Source: Tahibacter soli (lineage in GTDB: Bacteria; Pseudomonadota; Gammaproteobacteria; Xanthomonadales; Rhodanobacteraceae). Taken from it: DNA of 64,000 nucleotides. The position numbers and the translations under genes are program-made. This document shows positions 45,595-54,509 of this stretch, piece after piece. The notes beneath the pieces were generated by a model. That model was not told where the DNA came from, searched no databases, and saw only the letters and a program-made list of their open reading frames with translations. Position 1 is the first letter of the stretch; each line of letters begins with the position of its first letter. The stretch is from the NCBI RefSeq assembly GCF_025717065.2, contig NZ_JAOVZO020000018.1, positions 744,001-808,000 on the forward strand, in the 5' to 3' direction.

Positions 45595-45616
45595 CTTGAC
45601 GCTTTGGGAGAAGCAC

Positions 45617-48600
45617 ATGCACGCAACCACTCTGCGCCGGCGACCGGCGCGGCTGCAGCGGTCCGCGCTCGTTCTCGCGCTCGGCGCGATCATCGCGGGC
45701 GGCCAGGTCCACGCACAGAAGGCGACCGGCGAAATCTTCGGCCACGCGGCGGCAAACAGCACGATCACGATCGAAAGCACCGAAACCGGCCTCAAGCGCG
45801 AAATCACCGCCGACGGCAACGGCCGCTTCTCGTTCAACCAGTTGCCGACGGGCAAGTACAAGGTCTCGACCGGCGCGGACGCGCGCGACGTGACGGTGCG
45901 CGTGGGCACCGGCAGCGAGGTCAATTTCACGACCGCGTCGCAGTCGCTCGAGACGATCGAGGTCACCGGCGCGGCGATCAATCCGATCGACGTGTCGTCG
46001 GTCGAGTCGGCGACGGTGTTCACCGCCGAGCAGATCGCGGCGCTGCCGGTGGCGCGTGACGTGTCGAGCGTCGCGCTGCTCGCGCCGGGTACCGTCAAGG
46101 GCGACGGCGGCCTCGGTCGCACCGGCAGCACGCTCGCGTCGTTCGGCGGTGCGTCGGTCGCCGAGAACGGCTACTACATCAACGGCTTCGACGTCACCAA
46201 CATCCGCAACTTCACCTCGTTCGCGACGCTGCCGTTCGAAGCGATCGGCCAGCAGCAGGTCAAGACCGGCGGCTACGGCGCCGAGTTCGGCCGTTCGCTC
46301 GGCGGCGTGATCAACATCGTGACGAAGCGCGGCACGAACGAGTTCAAGGCCGGCGCGGCGGTGTACTGGGAACCTCGCTCGCTGCAGGAACATGCGCCGA
46401 ACGTGCGCAGCATCCAGGATCCCGAGAAGTACTACAAATTCAACGATGCCGACGAAGACTCGAAGCTCAGCTACGACGTATACGGATCAGGCCCGATCGT
46501 GCGCGACCGCTTGTTCTTCTTCGCGATGGCCGAAGGCCGCGACAACGTGCGGGAGAATTTTCTGGAAGACAGCAGCAACCGCATCCAGGACACAAAACCG
46601 CACGGCCTGATCAAGCTCGATTGGAACATCAGCGACAATCACATCGTCGAGTTTACGGGCATCACGAACCGCGACTATGAAGAGTACCGCAACTACACCA
46701 ACAACCTGGACGGCGACGGCAGCAACGGCATCGAAGATCCGTTCTCGTCTCGACACAACGTCGGCACTCCCGGTTTTACGCGGAAATACGGCGGTGAAGT
46801 ATACATTGGAAAATATACGGGGTACCTGACCGACAATCTCACGATTTCGGCGCAGTACGGGGAGCTCGAGGCGCTCAACGGCGTGCAGACGCCGCGCAAC
46901 TTGCCGGGCGCCGAGTGCCCGGCCGTGTACGACAGCCGCGCGAATCCGGCCAATACCGACTATCTGGGTTGCTGGGACGTAAACCAGTTCACCATCTCCG
47001 ACCCGAACGCACCGGACGAGCGTGACCGTCGCCGCGCCGGCCGCGTAGATCTCGACTGGAAACTCGGCAGCCATTCCGTCCGCGCCGGCTACGACGGCGA
47101 GAAATTCGATTCGACCAATGTCGGCGCGACGATGTCCGGCGGCAAGTACTATCGCTACTACCGCACGCCGGCCGCCGGCGCGCGCGTCAACGGCGTCAAC
47201 CTGCCGGGCAACACCGAATACGTCCGCGTGCGCGACTACCAGACGCAGAGCGGCTCGTACGAAGTGGAAAACACCGCGTTCTACGTCGAGGACAACTGGC
47301 AGATCACCGATCGCTTCCTCGCGTATCTGGGCGTGCGTTCGGAAAGCTTCGACAACAAGAACGGCGCGGGTGTCAGCTTCGCCAAGTCGGACAACCTGTA
47401 CGCGCCGCGCGTCGGTTTCTCGTGGGATCTGGAAGGCGACGCGAGCACGAAGATCTTCGGCAGCGGGGGCCGCTACTACATTCCGATCGCGTCGAACACG
47501 AACATCCGCGCGTCGGCCGCCGAGCTTTACGTGCACAGGTTCTACCGCTTCACCGGCATCGACCCGGTCACCGCCGCACCGGTCGCGCTCGGCGACCAGA
47601 TCGGCGCACCGGTCGTCCTCAGCCCCGGTATCGTGCCGGTCCCCGACACCGTCACCGCGGGCAATTTGAAGCCGATGTACCAGGACGAGATCATCCTGGG
47701 CTTCCAGCACGCGTTCGACAACGGCTGGACCGGCGGCGTGCGCGGTGTGTGGCGCAAGGTCAAGAACGGCATGGACGACTACTGCTACCACGGCGCGTTC
47801 GAGCGCTGGGCGCAGGACAACGGCCACGACGATTTCGATTCGTCGACCGTACCCGAGTGCGTAATCCTCAATCCCGGCAACGACGCGGAGTTCGCGCTCG
47901 ACCTCGACGGCACCGGCGACCTCACGCGCGTGACGATTCCGGCGCGCTACTTCGACATTCCGAAGTACCGCCGCAAGTACAACGCGTTCGAGTTCTTCTG
48001 GGAACGCCCGTGGGACGGCAAATGGTCGGTGCAGGGCTCGTACACGTGGGCGCACAGCCGCGGCAACGCCGAAGGCTACGTCAACTCGTCGATCGAGCAA
48101 GGCGACGCCGGCATCACGCAGGATTTCGACTTCCCGTCGTTCATGGACGGCGCCGACGGCAAGCTGCCGAACAACCGCCGCCATACGATCAAGGTCTTCG
48201 GCGTCGCGCAGATCGCCGAGGAATGGCGTGTATCGACGAACTGGCTGATCCAGTCGGGCCGCCCGGTCAACTGCCTCGGCTTCGTGCCCGAAAGCGCGCG
48301 CGACTTCGATGGTTCGGGCACCTACACGTCTCCGTCGAGCTTCTACTGCGTCGACCACATCGAGATCGGCGCGGACGGCACGCCGCACCCGGTGCATGTG
48401 TTGCGTCCGCGCGGCAGCGTCGGCGAAACGCCGTGGGTCACGTCGATCGACGTGTCGCTCGCGTGGATTCCGAAGTTCGCCAACAACAACCTGACGCTCA
48501 AGGTCGACGTGTTCAACGTGTTCAACGCCAAGCGCGCGCTGCAGTACAACGAGACGGGCGATCTCAATCGCGGCTCGCCGGTGCCGAACGGCGACTTCCG

Positions 48601-48667
48601 TCTGATCGACACGTACCAGTCGCCGCGCGCGGTGCGCTTCACCGCCCGCTACGACTTCTCGCTGTAA
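45617..48667 (+). CDS. Oar-like TonB-dependent receptor with carboxypeptidase-regulatory domain
   Basis: 1016-residue outer-membrane protein. Signal peptide about 1-33 (ends VHAQK); then a carboxypeptidase-regulatory-like beta domain (about 35-105: GEIFGHAAANSTITIES, DGNGRFSFNQLPTGKY). Next come a TonB box-like ETIEVTGA, a plug (GYYINGFDVTNIRNF, FGRSLGGVINIVTKRGTNEF) and a large barrel ending RYDFSL. This Oar/RagA-like architecture is abundant in Lysobacterales and Myxococcota and is linked to import of larger substrates or vesicle/adhesion roles. No SusD or substrate-processing partner is adjacent, so the ligand is unknown. Good GGGAG ribosome site. Confidence 0.93.
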   Translation: MHATTLRRRPARLQRSALVLALGAIIAGGQVHAQKATGEIFGHAAANSTITIESTETGLKREITADGNGRFSFNQLPTGKYKVSTGADARDVTVRVGTGSEVNFTTASQSLETIEVTGAAINPIDVSSVESATVFTAEQIAALPVARDVSSVALLAPGTVKGDGGLGRTGSTLASFGGASVAENGYYINGFDVTNIRNFTSFATLPFEAIGQQQVKTGGYGAEFGRSLGGVINIVTKRGTNEFKAGAAVYWEPRSLQEHAPNVRSIQDPEKYYKFNDADEDSKLSYDVYGSGPIVRDRLFFFAMAEGRDNVRENFLEDSSNRIQDTKPHGLIKLDWNISDNHIVEFTGITNRDYEEYRNYTNNLDGDGSNGIEDPFSSRHNVGTPGFTRKYGGEVYIGKYTGYLTDNLTISAQYGELEALNGVQTPRNLPGAECPAVYDSRANPANTDYLGCWDVNQFTISDPNAPDERDRRRAGRVDLDWKLGSHSVRAGYDGEKFDSTNVGATMSGGKYYRYYRTPAAGARVNGVNLPGNTEYVRVRDYQTQSGSYEVENTAFYVEDNWQITDRFLAYLGVRSESFDNKNGAGVSFAKSDNLYAPRVGFSWDLEGDASTKIFGSGGRYYIPIASNTNIRASAAELYVHRFYRFTGIDPVTAAPVALGDQIGAPVVLSPGIVPVPDTVTAGNLKPMYQDEIILGFQHAFDNGWTGGVRGVWRKVKNGMDDYCYHGAFERWAQDNGHDDFDSSTVPECVILNPGNDAEFALDLDGTGDLTRVTIPARYFDIPKYRRKYNAFEFFWERPWDGKWSVQGSYTWAHSRGNAEGYVNSSIEQGDAGITQDFDFPSFMDGADGKLPNNRRHTIKVFGVAQIAEEWRVSTNWLIQSGRPVNCLGFVPESARDFDGSGTYTSPSSFYCVDHIEIGADGTPHPVHVLRPRGSVGETPWVTSIDVSLAWIPKFANNNLTLKVDVFNVFNAKRALQYNETGDLNRGSPVPNGDFRLIDTYQSPRAVRFTARYDFSL

Positions 48668-48726
48668 TTCCAAGAACCGGCGCCGCGAGCTCGCCGCGGC
48701 GCCGCAAAAAGCACGCTCCAACATTG

Positions 48727-48757
48727 AGCCGCCGGCGGGAATGCCGGCGGCTTTTTT
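48727..48757 (+). terminator. intrinsic terminator of the Oar-like receptor gene
   Basis: Ten-bp stem AGCCGCCGGC/GCCGGCGGCT, six-base loop, followed by TTTTT. Confidence 0.93.
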
Positions 48758-48833
48758 ACGGACTCGCGCCGGCGTCTCATGCGACGAGACGGCAACCGCT
48801 ACACTGCGCGCCAGATTCCGCACGTGCCGCGCA

Positions 48834-50285
48834 ATGTCCCTGACCGAAATCCTGCTGATCGTCGCCGTCGTCCTGCTCGTGGCGCTGCTCGCGCTCGTGA
48901 TCGTGCTCGTCGCGCGCAGCCGCGGCGACGCGTTCGCCGACCTGCGCAACCTCCTGACCGGGATGCGCGACGACGGCGAGCGGCTCGAACGCGGTCTGCG
49001 CGACGAAGCGCGCGCCGCACGCGGCGAACAGGCCGGCAGCATGGAACAGCTGCGCGACAGCGTGCAGGGCCAGTTCGCGCAGCTCGCGCAGGCGCAGCAC
49101 GTGCGCATCGAAGGCTTCGGCCAGCGCCTGGACCAGCTTACGCAGCGCACCGACCTGCGTCTGGATACGCTGCGCCAGGCGCTGCTCGACGACGCTCGCA
49201 AGGCGCGCGACGAAGGCGCGCAGTCGCAGCTTGCGCTGCGCAGCCTCATCGAAGCGCGCCTGACCCAGCTCGGCGAAAACAGCCAGCAGCGCCTCGCCGA
49301 AGTGCGCGCGACGCTCGAGGCGAAGCTCAGGGAACTGCAGGTCGACAACGCAAAGCAGCTCGACGCGATGCGCGTCACCGTCGACGAAAAACTGCACGCG
49401 ACGCTCGAAACGCGGCTCGGCGAATCGTTCAAGCTCGTGTCCGAGCGGCTCGAACAGGTGCATCGCGGCCTCGGCGAAATGCAGGGCCTCGCGGCCGGCG
49501 TGGGCGACTTGAAGCGCGTGCTGTCGAACGTGCGATCGCGCGGCCTGCTCGGCGAAGTGCAGCTCGCGGCGTTGCTCGAACAATTGCTCACGTCCGACCA
49601 GTACGCGAGCAACGTCGCGACCGTACCGGGTTCGAACGAGCGCGTGGAGTTCGCGATCCGCCTGCCGGGCCGCGAGGCAAACGCGCCGGTGTGGCTGCCG
49701 ATCGACGCCAAGTTTCCGCGCGAGGATTACGAGCGGCTGCTCGACGCGCAGGAGCGCGCCGACGTCGAAGCGGCGGCCCTCGCCGGGCTCGCGCTCGAAC
49801 GCCGCATGCGCGAGGAAGCGCGCAGCATTCGCGACAAATACATTTCCGTACCCGCGACGACCGATTTCGCGATTCTGTTCGTGCCGACCGAAGGCCTGTT
49901 CGCCGAAGTGATCCGCCGGCCCGGACTGTTCGAATCGCTGCAGCGCGACTATCGCGTGGTCGTCACCGGCCCGACCACGCTCAGCGCGACGTTGAACAGC
50001 TTGCAGATGGGCTTTCGCACGCTCGCGATCGAAAAGCGTTCGAGCGAGGTGTGGCTGCTGCTCGGCGCGGTCAAGACCGAGTTCGGCAAGTTCGGCACGG
50101 TGCTCGAAAAAACGCGCAACCAGCTCGACAGCGTCCGCAACAGCATCGACGCCGCCGGCGTGCGCACGCGCGCGATCGAGCGCAAACTGCGCAGCGTCGA
50201 ATCGCTGTCGGGCGATCAGAGCCAGTCGCTGCTCGGCGACGCGGCGCTGCCCGACGCCGACGAGACCGACAACGGGATCGGCTAA
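48834..50285 (+). CDS. rmuC: DNA recombination protein RmuC
   Basis: 483 residues: N-terminal membrane anchor (about 5-27), a long coiled coil (about 30-220, rich in Gln/Glu/Arg heptads) and the C-terminal nuclease-like RmuC domain with LGEVQLAALLEQ, LPIDAKFPREDY and ILFVPTEGLFAE (PD-(D/E)xK-like core). Proposed to limit inversions at short repeats. The ATG at 48834 gives a proper anchor; the frame runs 31 codons further upstream without support. Confidence 0.96.
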   Translation: MSLTEILLIVAVVLLVALLALVIVLVARSRGDAFADLRNLLTGMRDDGERLERGLRDEARAARGEQAGSMEQLRDSVQGQFAQLAQAQHVRIEGFGQRLDQLTQRTDLRLDTLRQALLDDARKARDEGAQSQLALRSLIEARLTQLGENSQQRLAEVRATLEAKLRELQVDNAKQLDAMRVTVDEKLHATLETRLGESFKLVSERLEQVHRGLGEMQGLAAGVGDLKRVLSNVRSRGLLGEVQLAALLEQLLTSDQYASNVATVPGSNERVEFAIRLPGREANAPVWLPIDAKFPREDYERLLDAQERADVEAAALAGLALERRMREEARSIRDKYISVPATTDFAILFVPTEGLFAEVIRRPGLFESLQRDYRVVVTGPTTLSATLNSLQMGFRTLAIEKRSSEVWLLLGAVKTEFGKFGTVLEKTRNQLDSVRNSIDAAGVRTRAIERKLRSVESLSGDQSQSLLGDAALPDADETDNGIG

Positions 50286-50398
50286 GCTCAGGCCGTCGCA
50301 CGACGGATGAACGGCAGCGATATCGAGCGGCGGCGACGCAACCCTGGCGTCGCGCGTCCCTCGTTCGATTCGCGCCACCGAACCCCTGGAGCCGCACC

Positions 50399-51898
50399 AT
50401 GCGCAACCTTCTGAGCCTCGCGATAACCGCCGCCATGACCACGACCGCCGCACTCGCCGCCGAAACACCGAATTACTCGCTGACGATCTACAGCTCGGCC
50501 GCGCCGGGTTCGATCAGCACCGACACGCTCGTCAACTACGGCGGCGCGCTGCCGGGCTACGCGCTCGTGCGCGACGGCCGCAAGATGGACCTCAAGGCCG
50601 GCAACGGCGTGCTGCGCTTCACCGACGTCGCCAAGCGCATCGACCCGACCACCGTCGCGTTCGAATCGGTGACCGATCCCGCCGGTACGCGTGTGGTCGA
50701 ACAGAACTACCAGTTCGACCTCGTCAACCGCGACAAGCTGCTCGAACGCTACGTCGGCGAGACGATCACGGTCGAACAGCAGCGCGGCGACGCGCTCGAA
50801 CGCATGGTCGGCAAGCTGCTCTCGTCGGCCGACGGATCGCTGATCCTCGAACGTCCGAACGGCGAAGTCGTCACGATCGGCAGCTATTCGAACGTGCTGT
50901 TCCCGAGCCTGCCGGGCGGCCTGATCACGCGGCCGACGCTCGTGTGGCTCGTCAACGCCAAGCAGGGCGGGCAGCACGATACGCGGGTGAGCTACCAGAC
51001 GCAGGGCATGACGTGGTGGACCGACTACAACGTCACGCTGCGCGAGGCGGGCGACGCCTGCGACATGGATCTCTCGGCGTGGGTCACGATCGTGAACCAG
51101 TCCGGCGGCAGCTATCCCGAGGCGCAGTTGAAGCTCGTCGCCGGCGAGGTCAACCGCGCGCCGGCCGCGCCGCCGCCGCGGGCGAAGATGATGCGCAACG
51201 AACTCGCCGCGGCGTCGGTCGGGCAGGACGCGGGTTTCCAGGAATCGCAATTGTTCGAATATCACTTGTACACACTGGGCCGCAAGAGCGACCTGCCGGA
51301 CAATTCGACCAAGCAGCTCGAGCTCTTTCCGACCGCCTCGCGCGTGGGTTGCAAGAAGCAGCTCGTATTCACCGCGGCGCCGCAGCCGTGGACGTACTGG
51401 GCGCAGCCGATCGCCGACCAGGGCTACGGCGCGACGACGCAGGGCACGGTCGGCGCGTTCCTCGAATTCGACAACAAGGAAGCGAACAAGCTCGGCATGC
51501 CGATGCCGGCCGGCCGCGTGCGCGTGAACCAGGCGTCGGCCGACGGCAGCCTCGAATTCATCGGCGAGGACGTGATCAAGCACACGCCGCGCAACGAAAC
51601 GCTGCGCATCAAGCTCGGCAATGCGTTCGACGTCGTCGGCGAGCGCAAGCAGACGAATTTCAACATCGACACGTCGGCCAAGACGATCGTCGAGACGTTC
51701 GAGATCAGCGTGCGCAACCGCAAGAAGACCGCGGCGAAGGTCGTCGTGCGCGAATACCTGTATCGCTGGAGCCAGTGGAACGTCACGGCCAAGAGCCACG
51801 AATTCGTCAAGCGCGACGCGCAGACGATCGACTTCCCGGTCGAGATCCCGGCCGACGGCGAGGCGAAGGTGACCTACAGCGTGCGCTACACCTGGTAA
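50399..51898 (+). CDS. exported DUF4139-domain protein
   Basis: 499 residues. Signal peptide about 1-20 (ends LAAET). The rest is beta-rich, with paired Cys (DACDMD around 220 and VGCKKQL around 315). The arrangement, an early RDGRKMDLKAGNG block, a middle TWWTDYNVTL and a final KTAAKVVVREYLYRW, matches DUF4139 proteins, which are secreted and of unknown function. Monocistronic, with a 15-bp hairpin just after it. Confidence 0.85.
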   Translation: MRNLLSLAITAAMTTTAALAAETPNYSLTIYSSAAPGSISTDTLVNYGGALPGYALVRDGRKMDLKAGNGVLRFTDVAKRIDPTTVAFESVTDPAGTRVVEQNYQFDLVNRDKLLERYVGETITVEQQRGDALERMVGKLLSSADGSLILERPNGEVVTIGSYSNVLFPSLPGGLITRPTLVWLVNAKQGGQHDTRVSYQTQGMTWWTDYNVTLREAGDACDMDLSAWVTIVNQSGGSYPEAQLKLVAGEVNRAPAAPPPRAKMMRNELAAASVGQDAGFQESQLFEYHLYTLGRKSDLPDNSTKQLELFPTASRVGCKKQLVFTAAPQPWTYWAQPIADQGYGATTQGTVGAFLEFDNKEANKLGMPMPAGRVRVNQASADGSLEFIGEDVIKHTPRNETLRIKLGNAFDVVGERKQTNFNIDTSAKTIVETFEISVRNRKKTAAKVVVREYLYRWSQWNVTAKSHEFVKRDAQTIDFPVEIPADGEAKVTYSVRYTW

Positions 51899-51904
51899 GC
51901 CCGA

Positions 51905-51939
51905 GCGCCGGCCGGACCCCGCGCGGGTCCGGCCGGCGC
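51905..51939. terminator. 15-bp GC hairpin between convergent genes, no T tract
   Basis: Stem GCGCCGGCCGGACCC and its exact complement with loop CGCGC. It ends 7 bases before the stop of the convergent gene, so both transcripts run into it. Confidence 0.65.
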
Positions 51940-51946
51940 CGCGCCG

Positions 51947-53665
51947 CTAGCGGCGGCGCAATTCGAACGCATCGACGACAGGCCCGTTGCCGACGACCGT
52001 CAGCGCCGACCACCCGGCGTAGTTCGTCACCGGCGTGTAGCCCGCCGGCAGCGTCGTCGCCGGCAGCATCACGTAGCCGTTGACGCGCAGCGCGACGGTG
52101 CGCGCGGTCTTGTCGTAGAACAGTTCCACGCGATTGAGCGCGCCGGGCTTGATGCGCGCGTCGAAGCGCTCGCCGCCGGTCAGGCTGATCGCGGTGCCGT
52201 TCGCGAGCACGTTGTAGCGTCCGGAATTCTTGAGGTAAATCCACAACTGTCCGTCGCCGAACCAGCCGTGGTTCGCGAAGCCCGACAGGCCGATCGCGGT
52301 CCATTCCGAATCCTGCGGATTGATGTCGGCCGTCACGGTCAGCGGCCGGTTGTTCGCGCCGACGACCGGTACCACGGCCATCGGATTCGTTCCGGCCGCG
52401 CCGCCCGCGTAGCCGCCGCCGTAGGGGTCGCCGACGCCGGGCCCGCGCGCGCCGGCGAACCGGATGCTCGCGTTCGACGCGATCCAGCTGACGCCGCCGA
52501 CCTCGGCGGCCCGGTTGTTGAGCGTCGCCCCGGGCAGCGCCGTGCCCGCGAACGACATCGTGAACGCATCGGCCGCCAGCAGCGTATCGGGCACCGCACA
52601 GACACCGGCGCTGAAGTTCGCGTGCGTGTCGCGCACGATCTGCGGCATTTCGGCGAACGACTCGAACTCGTAGTCGGCGGGACTCGCGCCGTAGGTGAAC
52701 ACCAGCGCGCCGCTGACGAGCGGCTCGTTGCGCAGCCAGTTGCACCAGTTCGCCGCGAGCCGCGCGTGGTCGCGCCCGAGCAGCCAGTGCAGCGGCGCGC
52801 CGTGGCGCTGGTTGATGTAGTGGCCGTCGACGACGAAGTCGATCGTCTGCCACGCGCGCAGCTTCGACTTGAGCACGGTGTAGTTGCGCGAGAACGTCGA
52901 GTTCGGCCACGCCATGCTGCGCGCGTTCAGCGGATCGTTGTCGTTCGCCGGATTCATCACGCCGTACGACCAGGTGATGATGCGATCGATGTTGGTCGCG
53001 AACTTGCCGATGTGGTTGACGCCGTTGGCGATGTGTTCCTCCGGCCGCGCATCGACCGAGATCTCGTAGCCGGCCGCCACTTTCGCGGTCGGCAGCGCGG
53101 CCTTGACCGCGGCGGCGGCGGCGTTGATGTCGGCCGCCGGCACGCAGCCGGATTCCGGATTGACCGAAATGAACTCGAAGTTCGCGGCCGTGACGCCGGC
53201 GGGCAGGCGATTCTTGAAGTCGGTCATGCGCGCCTGATGGTTCGCGCGCAGGTCGGCGCGAAACGTGACGTTCGGGTTCGGCATGCCGAACGCGGCCTGG
53301 TAGCCGAGGCACGGCACGCCGCCCGGATAGGAGTTCCCCTGGAAGAACACGTTGAACAGGTCGATCGCGACCTTGCGCTGGCCGGTGCGCGCCTGCGCCT
53401 CGTTGAGGAGGTCGTTCATCGCCATCGCGAGCAGCTGGTAGCCGTGGAACGGCTGGCCCGGAGCGGCGTCGGGTCCGTCGGTCGCGACGAGCAGCGTCGG
53501 CACGATGCCGTAGCGGTTCATCTCGGGCAGGAAGCTGTCGTAGACGGCCTTGTTCAGACCCGCGTCGTAACGCAGGTTGGCGATCATGCCGGTGGTCGAG
53601 TAGTACTGGACGGCCGACGCCGGCAGCGACGCTGCCGCGGCGGCCAGGGCGAACACGATACGCAT
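51947..53665 (-). CDS. large secreted protein, function unknown
   Basis: 572 residues. Signal peptide about 1-18 (ending PASAVQ). The N-terminal ~370 residues look alpha/beta, with buried aromatic strands (FHGYQLLAMAMND, IDFVVDGHYINQRHG), as in glycoside-hydrolase barrels, but no catalytic pair can be named. Three or more Cys (VPCLGY, SGCVPA, NWCNW, GVCAVP) suggest disulfides. The C-terminal ~190 residues form a beta sandwich with IYLKNSGRYNVLANG and VELFYDKTARTVALRVNGYV, resembling LamG/concanavalin-type binding modules. I do not recognise the whole. Preceded on its strand by a 229-base gap. Confidence 0.82.
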   Translation of the reverse strand: MRIVFALAAAAASLPASAVQYYSTTGMIANLRYDAGLNKAVYDSFLPEMNRYGIVPTLLVATDGPDAAPGQPFHGYQLLAMAMNDLLNEAQARTGQRKVAIDLFNVFFQGNSYPGGVPCLGYQAAFGMPNPNVTFRADLRANHQARMTDFKNRLPAGVTAANFEFISVNPESGCVPAADINAAAAAVKAALPTAKVAAGYEISVDARPEEHIANGVNHIGKFATNIDRIITWSYGVMNPANDNDPLNARSMAWPNSTFSRNYTVLKSKLRAWQTIDFVVDGHYINQRHGAPLHWLLGRDHARLAANWCNWLRNEPLVSGALVFTYGASPADYEFESFAEMPQIVRDTHANFSAGVCAVPDTLLAADAFTMSFAGTALPGATLNNRAAEVGGVSWIASNASIRFAGARGPGVGDPYGGGYAGGAAGTNPMAVVPVVGANNRPLTVTADINPQDSEWTAIGLSGFANHGWFGDGQLWIYLKNSGRYNVLANGTAISLTGGERFDARIKPGALNRVELFYDKTARTVALRVNGYVMLPATTLPAGYTPVTNYAGWSALTVVGNGPVVDAFELRRR

Positions 53666-53856
53666 GGTCCTTCTCCGGTCGGGTCGCGATGTTGCGACGC
53701 GCCGACGCTAGGCATCTGCGTTGCGTGCCTTGTGACGAATCCTGTTGTTTACGAATCCACTATGCGACGCCGCCGTTCGTGCAACGACGGACGCGCCCGG
53801 GCGGGCATGGACCGGCGCGGGCGGGCGCGCACGGGTCGATAGCGACGCGTCGGTGA

Positions 53857-53888
53857 CGCGCTCCCCGCGCCGTTGCGCGGGGAGCGCG
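53857..53888 (-). terminator. 14-bp GC hairpin after the thioredoxin-like gene
   Basis: Stem CGCGCTCCCCGCGC with its complement and loop CGTT, 6 bases after the stop at 53895. No T tract. Confidence 0.6.
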
Positions 53889-53894
53889 CGGCGG

Positions 53895-54509
53895 TCACGT
53901 GCCGTATTTCACCGAGCAGCCGTACGGCTGCGACGTCGACACGCTGACGGCCTTGCCGCCCTTGAGTTCGGTCAGCGCCTGGCGCACGTACTGCGTCGCC
54001 TTCGGGATGTCGGCCTGGTCGGCGCTCTGGATCGAGTCGATGCCGCCCATGTAGCGCAGCTTGCCTTCGCCGTCGATGACGTACATATGCGGCGTCGTCT
54101 TGGCGCCGTATTCGTGGCCGACCTTGCCGTCCGGATCGAGCAGGTACGCGGTCTGGCCGCCGCCGCTCGTCTTGATCACGGCGTTGGCGCCGGCGCCGTC
54201 GACGGCGCCCTGCTTGCCCGGCGCGCCGGAATTGATCGTCAGCCACACCACGCCTTCGCCGGTGGCTTCCTTCTGCTGCGCCTGCATGTTGCCGGAGCCG
54301 TAGTGCTTCTTCACGAACGGGCATTCGGCGTTCGTCCATTCGAGGACGACGGTCTTGCCCTTGAACTCGGCGAGCGAGCGCGCCTTGCCGTTGCTGTCGG
54401 TCAGCGTGAAGCCCGGGGCGGCGTCGCCGACGACGGCTTTCGCGAAAACGGGGCCGCTGGCGACGAGCGACAGCGCGGCGGTGGCGAGGATGGTGCGCAG
54501 GGTGATCAT
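53895..54509 (-). CDS. exported thioredoxin-like (redoxin) protein
   Basis: 204 residues. Signal peptide about 1-23. The domain starts as in AhpC/TSA-Redoxin proteins (VGDAAPGFTLTDSNGK) and has a single active-site Cys63 in ECPFVKKHY. The usual CxxC second Cys is Val, as in the 'redoxin with CPxV' group found beside DsbD-like genes. A late Cys (QPYGCSV) could be a resolving residue. The ATG at 54509 follows AGGAG and overlaps the dsbD stop by 4 bases, so it is probably reduced by the DsbD-type protein encoded upstream. Confidence 0.92.
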   Translation of the reverse strand: MITLRTILATAALSLVASGPVFAKAVVGDAAPGFTLTDSNGKARSLAEFKGKTVVLEWTNAECPFVKKHYGSGNMQAQQKEATGEGVVWLTINSGAPGKQGAVDGAGANAVIKTSGGGQTAYLLDPDGKVGHEYGAKTTPHMYVIDGEGKLRYMGGIDSIQSADQADIPKATQYVRQALTELKGGKAVSVSTSQPYGCSVKYGT

